A DNA stretch of 56,841 nt from JBCBXA01 sp039816825. Lineage in GTDB: Bacteria; Pseudomonadota; Alphaproteobacteria; Rhizobiales; Rhizobiaceae. Where the stretch lies: NCBI GenBank assembly GCA_039816825.1, contig JBCBXA010000008.1, forward strand, positions 1 to 56,841, given 5' to 3'. The notes beneath the pieces were generated by a model. The model searched no databases. It worked only from the letters and a program-made list of their open reading frames with translations, and was not told where the DNA came from. Below, in pieces: positions 50,788-56,841 of the stretch; positions within the stretch are counted from its first letter, which is position 1, and each line of letters starts with the position of its first letter. A program made the position numbers and the translations under genes.

Positions 50788-51420
50788 ATGATTTCGGTGT
50801 ATCACGACAGTACGAGCGCAAGCTGCACAGACGCATTGCTTGAGTGCATTGAGGCTCGGTCCGCAGCGCGCGGCAATTCAGCCCTGGCGCTGAGTGCCCG
50901 AGGTTCAGTGCTGACGTTTGACCCAGACCCGTTCGACGACCAGTTCGCTGTGCATCTTGTCTTCCGGGTGCAAGGAAAGGTGGCCGTCTACGCTTGGCTC
51001 TACCCGCAATATCTGTCGCCGACGGGTCCAGATGAGGGCGCCCGAGCTGATCATTTCGAACTTCAGAAGCTGACCCTTGCCTGGCATGCCGAATGGGGCG
51101 AGCAGGAGAAGCTCGCAATGGGTCGAGGTGTCAGGGCTGTGCTGTCCAAGGCGCTTCGTTTTGCGGCACTGAATGCAGGTCGCGATGTGCGGATCAGCTT
51201 TACTGGCGAAGCCCAGAACGTCGCTGCCAAACTTGGCATTCCCCACACGGCCGAACGCCAGCCAGATGGCACGCTACAGGTGACCATTCGTCCTGACGCT
51301 GGTTCCATTGGCAAACTCAACGGCCTGAAATTGGCGAGTTCACAAAAGGCTGTCCTCGCACCGGCCAACGGATTGGTCCGATTCACCCCCCGCGCACTCG
51401 GTCAGCGCTCGGTCAACTAG
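50788..51420 (+). CDS. Protein of unknown function, possible remote LuxI/GNAT-fold member A
   Basis: 210 residues; AAAGGAG precedes the ATG. No confident family match. Residues ~45-75 (FDPDPFDDQFAVHLVFR, then VYAWLYP) recall the LuxI block D-x-x-D...Yl...RLlP, and FELQKLTLAWHAEW recalls WELSRF, but the conserved Arg and Trp are changed. A degenerate or diverged acyl-homoserine lactone synthase is one reading; a different GNAT-fold protein is another. Just downstream of luxR and 13 bases before gene B, so likely one operon. Confidence 0.5.
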   Translation: MISVYHDSTSASCTDALLECIEARSAARGNSALALSARGSVLTFDPDPFDDQFAVHLVFRVQGKVAVYAWLYPQYLSPTGPDEGARADHFELQKLTLAWHAEWGEQEKLAMGRGVRAVLSKALRFAALNAGRDVRISFTGEAQNVAAKLGIPHTAERQPDGTLQVTIRPDAGSIGKLNGLKLASSQKAVLAPANGLVRFTPRALGQRSVN

Positions 51421-51433
51421 CAGGATGCTCAAC

Positions 51434-52036
51434 ATGACATTGACCTATTCAACCATCATTGCCGACCGGTCTGGCCGCGCCACCTATCTGCGCAACCAGT
51501 GCGCCGGCTTTCTCAACGCCCTCAATGGAAAGTCCATTCGCACCGCAGGAAGCCGGGCATCGGCTGACAGGAAGTCCGGATCCGACGATGGCGAACGCCG
51601 CTCCTTCATCACGGTGGCCACCGTCAACCACAAGGTTGCGGCTTTCATCGAGCTGCGAACCATTGCCGGGTCCCAGGTTTTCGATGACGGCCTGATGTTG
51701 AACGCCATCGACAAATCAGTCTGGGACTCCACACGAACCGTCGAAATAGCCTCACTCGGTGTGGATACCAGCACCGCGGCCGGCTCTCTCAATGCAGCTG
51801 AAGTGGTGGCCGATTTGATGCAGAGAACGACGGCCTATCTCTGGCCCTTGGGCATTCGGCGGATGGTCGTTCAATGTCGGCAGGAAGACAGAGATCTCTT
51901 TGCCCTCACGGATGCGTCGGTCAAGAAACTGCTCACCGATGGTGATGATGAGCGCCGGTGGCTGGGGGTGCGCCTTAATCAGCGCTGGGCCGAACTGCGT
52001 CAGGAACCGTCGGAAGAGCTGTACACGGCCGCCTGA
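51434..52036 (+). CDS. Protein of unknown function, possible remote LuxI/GNAT-fold member B
   Basis: 200 residues from the ATG at 51434 (AGGA upstream); an ATG at 51425 is in frame. The block VAAFIELRTIAG and VEIASLGVDTSTAAGSLNAA recall the LuxI strand-RL and WExSRxxVD motifs; the following helix and strand (YLWPLGIRRMVVQCRQ) fit a GNAT-like core. Sequence differs from gene A, but both have a similar order of elements. No function is claimed. Confidence 0.5.
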   Translation: MTLTYSTIIADRSGRATYLRNQCAGFLNALNGKSIRTAGSRASADRKSGSDDGERRSFITVATVNHKVAAFIELRTIAGSQVFDDGLMLNAIDKSVWDSTRTVEIASLGVDTSTAAGSLNAAEVVADLMQRTTAYLWPLGIRRMVVQCRQEDRDLFALTDASVKKLLTDGDDERRWLGVRLNQRWAELRQEPSEELYTAA

Positions 52037-52087
52037 TGCCGCGAAGCGCGAGTAGCGCTTGGCCGCATCAACTGATAGCGCTGTGAT

Positions 52088-53621
52088 ATGGCGCAAACAC
52101 CGGATGCAAGAACTGCGGGCGAAATGGTGGAGCACTCTGCCAGTGCGCCGGAGCATCATTGCCCAAAGGATCGTCGCCGATATGTTCTGGCTGCCGCCAC
52201 AACGGTCTCGGCCCTTGGGTTCATTGACGGCTCGGTTCTATCGGTGGCTCTGGCTGCCATCAGAAGCGATCTGCCAGCGAGCTTTGCGGAAGTGCAGTGG
52301 GTTTCCAACGCCTATGTGTTGACCCTTGCGGCGCTCATTCTGGTAGGTGGTGCTGCCGGGGACAGGTTCGGCCAGCGCAACACTTTGGTCGTCGGCCTGA
52401 TCATCTTCATCGTCTCATCCATGGTTTGCGGGCTCGCCCCAAACGCATCCGTTCTGATCGGCGCGCGCCTTGTGGAAGGGATTGGAGCGGCGCTGATGGT
52501 TCCGGGATCCCTCGCATTGATCGCCCGCAACTATCCCAAGGCCGAGCGCCCGGCAGCCATTGGTATCTGGGCTGCCATATCCGGTATTGCAGCCGCCATC
52601 GGACCATTGATCGGCGGACTGGTTCTGTCTTGGGGCGGTGACCCGGCCTGGCGATGGCTCTTCTACATGAATGTGCCCCTGGGCCTGTTTGCCGTCTGGC
52701 TGCTTCTCGCTCGTGTTCCAGTCGATCCGGCGGTTGCAGGCGAGCGCCTAGACTGGGCGGGTGCCGTTTTGGTCACCGGAGCGCTGGCTTGCCTCGCATA
52801 AGGTCTGACGGCGAACTCTGTAGGTGCCTAGATGGTATCAACGAACTTTTGGCTGATGGGCGGGCTGGTGCTGCTGGCCGGATTCCTGCGGCATGAGATT
52901 CGAACGCCCCACGCCATGATGCCGTTTCGCCTCGGTTGCAGATCGTGCCTTTGCCGGTGCCAACCTTCTGACGTTTCTTCTCTACTTTGCCCTGTCGGGG
53001 GTTCTGTTCTTTCTGCCCATGGCTCTGATTACGGGTCTGAATGCAACCGAGGCGCTGGCGGGCGGCGTGTTCCTGCCGTTTTCGATCATCATGGCGCTGG
53101 TATCCCGGTGGGCGTCGACGTTGGTCAATCGGATGGGTTTGGCGTCGGTCATGGCCATTGGATGCGTGGTGACCGCCATTGCTTTTGCCGCGCTCGGCGG
53201 GTCCGTTCGCGCGTCCATGCTCGAGATGGGAGTGTTTCCCGCCATGGCCCTTCTGGGCGCTGGCATGGGCCTTGTGGTTTCCCCTCTCTCCATCGCGGTG
53301 ATGGCTGCGGTGGATGAAAGCGAATCCGGTCTGGCTTCAGGCGTGAACAATGCGGTGTCGCGCATCGCCGGTCTGATTGCGGTTGCAGCCCTGGCGATTG
53401 TCGTCAGCGCTGTCTATGCGTGGATTGCTGGCGCATCCTTGCCGCAGCTGCCTGGTTTCGGATCCATCATGCCCGACGCGAATTCGCCAGCGTTGGCGGC
53501 TCTCCACCGGAAGGCCACTGTCTCTGCCTTCTTTTGGTTGTGCCTGGTGACCGCGCTTTTGTGCATGGCCGCTGCGGCAACCGCATGGGCGACCCAGCCG
53601 AACGATGAACGCTCGGCATAG
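52088..53621 (+). pseudogene. MFS drug-exporter (EmrB/QacA, DHA2 type), decayed
   Basis: The frame from 52088 encodes the first part of a DHA2 exporter (FIDGSVLSVALAAI, QWVSNAYVLTLAALIL, GGAAGDRFGQRNTLV, GIGAALMVPGSLALI). It meets TAA at 52799-52801 and TAG at 52829-52831 in frame, continues (FWLMGGLVLLAGFL), then needs a +1 shift near 52935 to go on through ADRAFAGANLLTFLL to the stop at 53621. Three lesions in an otherwise recognisable 14-helix protein. With all three removed it would be normal length. Confidence 0.85.
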
Positions 53622-53628
53622 TTCGAGG

Positions 53629-55665
53629 CTAGCGGCTGGCGACCGTTGTCAGGTCGGTGTCTCCACTGACCAAAGAATCGATGCGATCCCGCTCCGCCTG
53701 GAAGCGGTCCAGCATCTCTCCTTTCAGGACGCGGCCCTGGGGCAGGCGAATCTTCATCGGGTTCACCTTGCTGCCGTTCACAATGACTTCGTAGTGCAGA
53801 TGCGGTCCGGTGGAGAGGCCCGTTGAACCGACATAGCCAATCACCTGGCCCTGCCGAACGCGCGCGCCCGGCGTGATACCTTTCGCAAACGCGGTCTGGT
53901 GAGAATAGGACGACACATAGCCATTGGCGTGCTGGATCAGGGTCTGCTTGCCATAGCCTCCGGCCCAGCCTGCCTTTTCCACAGTGCCATTGCCCGATGC
54001 GATGATGGGTGTTCCGCGGGGGGCGGACCAGTCCACGCCCCAATGCATGCGCGTGTGGCGGAGCACGGGGTGACGGCGGGGGCCAAAGCCAGATCGGAAC
54101 CGACCGGTCGGCACGGGATTGCGGATCAGGAACTTCTTAGCGCTCTTTCCGGTCTCGTCATAATAGTCGACCTTGCCATCGTCCGGCGTCACGAAGCGAT
54201 AGTAGCGCCGTTCCACGTCGTTCAGCAGAACCTTGGCGTGCAGAACCTGAAGGTCACCGGTTTCATCGTCTTCTGTGTAGAACAGGTCGAGACGATCCGT
54301 GGGCTTCACCCGCGTTTGAAAGTCGACATCGGAAGCCAGAATGGACACAAGCCTTTTGCCGACATCCTGAGGCAGATCGCGGCTCATGGTTGCGCGATAG
54401 ATGGAGTCGTAAATGGTCGGCATGGTTTCCGGTAATCTTGCCGGACGCCGCTGCGGCGTCGTCTGGTTGCCGAAAGCCGCCAGCGGACGATAGGAGCGCG
54501 GCGTTTGCACAAACACGCCATCATCGCGGCGGGCATAGCTCACAATGTGCTGGTTTGCCTCGTAAGCGCTGACGCGCATGGGCCTGACCAGATCTCCGCG
54601 CGGTGTGCGCTCCACCGATAGCAGAAGACGGTGCTGGGTAGACAATTCTTCGGCACGCAACGCCCGCGCCATCTCCGGCCGTAGAACGGATGCTTCACCC
54701 GAATCAAAGCCGGCAGCTTCCAGCGCCGCCGTCAGATCGGTGGGTCCATCGACCGTGAAAACGGTTTCGTCAAACCAGTTGCCCGCCGGAGCGCTTAAGC
54801 GATCCAGCACGGAGACATTGTCTTCCAGAACGGTCACGTTGACCGGAGCCAGGCCTAGCCCTTGCGCCGGAGCCAGATCGAACCGTCCGGCATCGATTGT
54901 GGCGAAGGCCGCCAGTTGGATGGTTTCATCAACGAGGATGTCGGCATTCTCGCGAACAGTCTGTTCGGCTTCTGCAACGCTCATCCGGTACGCATCATTG
55001 GTTGCCGCAGCCTGGACGGGGAAGTCCACGATCTGAACGGTGACTTCGCTCTCGACTTCCGCACCATAGATCCGCCCGGCGGCGCTGGCCGCGCCCTGGT
55101 CGACACCATCGCCAGCAAAGACGGCCAGCGGGTTGAAGCTCGGATATTCAATGTCGGGCACAGGTCCGACAGCCAGGGGTGCCGAAATGTGCACGAAGTC
55201 TCTGGTCTTGATCACATCAGCATCGCCCTGCTGAACAACTGTCGCAACACTGAGAACGCGCTTGTCGTCTGGTCCTGCCTGCACCGTGCTGGCGGCAACC
55301 TGTGGCAGAACGCGGTCGCCCTTGCCTTCGAGATCGGCGCCGGCAATTTCCCCACTCTGGTCCTGACGATCTACCAGTCCGGTCAGATTGCGCGCGAGTT
55401 CCCGGGGCAGTTGAGCCAGTTGCTGCTGACCGTTGAATGCCACGGCCAGCGCACCGCCCATGAGGCCCAGTGAGCAAAAGCCGGTCAGCAGAACACCGGC
55501 GAACCAGCGCAACGACAATTGTCTGCGATCAGGCCGACGGCGGGTGCCTGCCGACGACAGCGCAGCTTCGTTGCCGAGCATGAGTTCTGCCCGGCTCCGC
55601 AAACGCCTGGGCGCGCCTCCTGTTATTGTCGGAATTCCGGAGCTGCTGGGTCGTGATGGTGACAT
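53629..55665 (-). CDS. M23 family metallopeptidase (LytM/NlpD-like)
   Basis: 678 residues from the ATG at 55665; the start is uncertain, as no good ribosome site precedes it and an in-frame ATG at 55581 exists. One N-terminal membrane segment (~70-95), a long periplasmic region and a C-terminal M23 domain with zinc ligands HWGVDWSAPRG, then GYGKQTLIQH and GPHLHYEV. It probably cleaves peptide cross-links or acts on cell separation. It ends 8 bases from the MFS relic, convergent. Confidence 0.9.
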   Translation of the reverse strand: MSPSRPSSSGIPTITGGAPRRLRSRAELMLGNEAALSSAGTRRRPDRRQLSLRWFAGVLLTGFCSLGLMGGALAVAFNGQQQLAQLPRELARNLTGLVDRQDQSGEIAGADLEGKGDRVLPQVAASTVQAGPDDKRVLSVATVVQQGDADVIKTRDFVHISAPLAVGPVPDIEYPSFNPLAVFAGDGVDQGAASAAGRIYGAEVESEVTVQIVDFPVQAAATNDAYRMSVAEAEQTVRENADILVDETIQLAAFATIDAGRFDLAPAQGLGLAPVNVTVLEDNVSVLDRLSAPAGNWFDETVFTVDGPTDLTAALEAAGFDSGEASVLRPEMARALRAEELSTQHRLLLSVERTPRGDLVRPMRVSAYEANQHIVSYARRDDGVFVQTPRSYRPLAAFGNQTTPQRRPARLPETMPTIYDSIYRATMSRDLPQDVGKRLVSILASDVDFQTRVKPTDRLDLFYTEDDETGDLQVLHAKVLLNDVERRYYRFVTPDDGKVDYYDETGKSAKKFLIRNPVPTGRFRSGFGPRRHPVLRHTRMHWGVDWSAPRGTPIIASGNGTVEKAGWAGGYGKQTLIQHANGYVSSYSHQTAFAKGITPGARVRQGQVIGYVGSTGLSTGPHLHYEVIVNGSKVNPMKIRLPQGRVLKGEMLDRFQAERDRIDSLVSGDTDLTTVASR

Positions 55666-56480
55666 GGAACGTCGGGGTGCCGGTTGGATATCGATTATGG
55701 ATGATCTGCTGATTTCTAAGCAGCCCTTATAAACATGTCTGCATGATCTGGAAATTCGATCAAACCGGGGCAAGTGACGCACACTTATGCGCAGGTTGAA
55801 GGATCGGGCGCAGAACGATTGCCTTTGGTCAGCCGGAAAGAGGTGCATGTTTGCGCTTTTGACGGCGCGATATCAGATACGTGGTCCGCCAGAAATGTCA
55901 GGAAAACTGCCATATCTGCCTGAAAACACGCCGAAAAGCCGGAAGATCAGGGCTCGCAGCTATGTTCCTGCAGGTTGCGCTTAGAAAATTCGAAAAAAGC
56001 CGAAAAAATTCAAAAACCGCGTTGACAGTTGGACCATCCCAAATCTATATACCGCTCACCAACGAGACAGCAGCGCTGCTGGCGCAGCACTTCGGCTCGG
56101 CGGTCACCAATCAGGCAAGGCGTCGCGAGAGCGGAAACCTACCACCAGGCAAGTGGGATGAAAATCTGTTTGCCGAACGAAGCGTTATCGCCTCGGTTCT
56201 TTGACAATTGAATAGGATGAAAGAGAAACGTGAACGGCGGGGTCCTGCTGATCACGAATGGGCTTTGGCCCACTCGATGATCGAACGAGACTTCGACGAG
56301 TACGTTTCTTAAAGATGACTCATAAGTGAGTTTGTACATTTTCGTACGTCGGCTTCTGGCCGATGGTACGGTTCAAACTCCTGTCAATTGCGTGCCCGCA
56401 AGGGTGCGTATGAGTTGTGCTTACTATCAGTAGTAAGAACGCAAATTTTCGAAGCGTGATTAAAGTCGAAATCATATCTC
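55666..56480. other. Non-coding region upstream of the rrn operon, with leader
   Basis: 55666-55980 shows no clear gene. An A/T-rich UP-like tract lies at about 55981-56015, the promoter at 56022-56051, and a leader runs to ~56480. TTCTTTGACAATTG near 56197-56210 resembles the leader boxA-type sequence often found before alphaproteobacterial 16S genes. Confidence 0.6.
56022..56051 (+). promoter_or_regulatory. rrn operon promoter
   Basis: TTGACA (56022-56027), 18-base spacer, TATATA (56046-56051), with A tracts just upstream. Near-consensus sigma-70 type. Confidence 0.8.

Positions 56481-56841
<361 letters not shown>

Noticed and set aside
50788..52036. Calling the two unknown genes luxI outright
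   Set aside because: Catalytic Arg and Trp positions are not kept, so the LuxI label would overstate the match.

Overview
The window is a stretch of alphaproteobacterial chromosome, GC-rich and densely coded. The protein families, the 16S rRNA start at the right edge and the gene order (divergent fliLM and flgFGAH, hslVU next to a his operon, lysC-ptsP-prfA-prmC-DUF4167-clpB) fit a flagellated, stalked or dimorphic type alphaproteobacterium. A Hyphomonadaceae/Maricaulales/Caulobacterales-like lineage is the best guess, and this is inference from gene content only. Both ends look like contig ends: the left edge carries an inverted piece of a gene, and the right edge folds back on itself inside the 16S rRNA.

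Region by region. 1-1.9 kb: a rearranged pterin carbinolamine dehydratase fragment, a DUF1232 membrane protein, and a LysE-type exporter divergent from an Lrp/AsnC regulator. 1.9-8.6 kb: flagellar genes in two divergent operons, fliL-fliM-pflI-like-motE leftwards and flgF-flgG-flgA-flgH rightwards. They are separated by a 338-bp control region with a sigma-54 promoter and a 20-bp palindrome. 8.7-14.1 kb: a TudS/DUF523 protein, a DUF1402 secreted protein, and the hslV-GNAT-membrane protein-hslU protease operon. 14.2-20.6 kb: a histidine operon (hisB, DUF2628, hisH, hisA, hisF, hisE) whose members overlap by 1-4 bases. It includes an Mrr-type restriction endonuclease between hisH and hisA and a 38-codon duplicate of the hisF start between hisA and hisF. 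coaA and a small secreted protein follow. 20.6-24.9 kb: dnaK and dnaJ with an FkbM methyltransferase between them. 25-31.1 kb: a Tat-exported 2',3'-cyclic nucleotide phosphodiesterase, a DUF547 protein and secA. 31.4-35.4 kb: a parvulin isomerase, argJ-GNAT-mutT, and two Flp-type pilin-like genes. 35.4-39.7 kb: a NDUFAF5/BioC-like methyltransferase divergent from comF, then glutaredoxin, a Nit-type amidase, DUF1178 and ubiG. 39.8-49.1 kb: lysC, ptsP, prfA, prmC, a DUF4167 protein and clpB. 49.2-52 kb: an orphan PAS protein divergent from a LuxR regulator with an autoinducer-binding domain, followed by two unfamiliar proteins with weak LuxI/GNAT-like patterns. This is the best candidate for an undescribed system. 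52-53.6 kb: a decayed MFS exporter. 53.6-55.7 kb: an M23 peptidase. 55.7-56.8 kb: an rrn promoter, leader and the first ~350 bases of 16S rRNA.

The genes work mostly as housekeeping modules: flagellar assembly, proteostasis (HslVU, DnaKJ, ClpB, SecA, PpiC), histidine and arginine synthesis, CoA synthesis, ubiquinone synthesis and translation termination. Three heat-shock loci (hslVU, dnaKJ, clpB) each have an upstream sequence resembling the alphaproteobacterial RpoH promoter with 15-16 base spacing, which suggests common control. No tRNA gene, CRISPR array, intact insertion sequence or prophage was seen.
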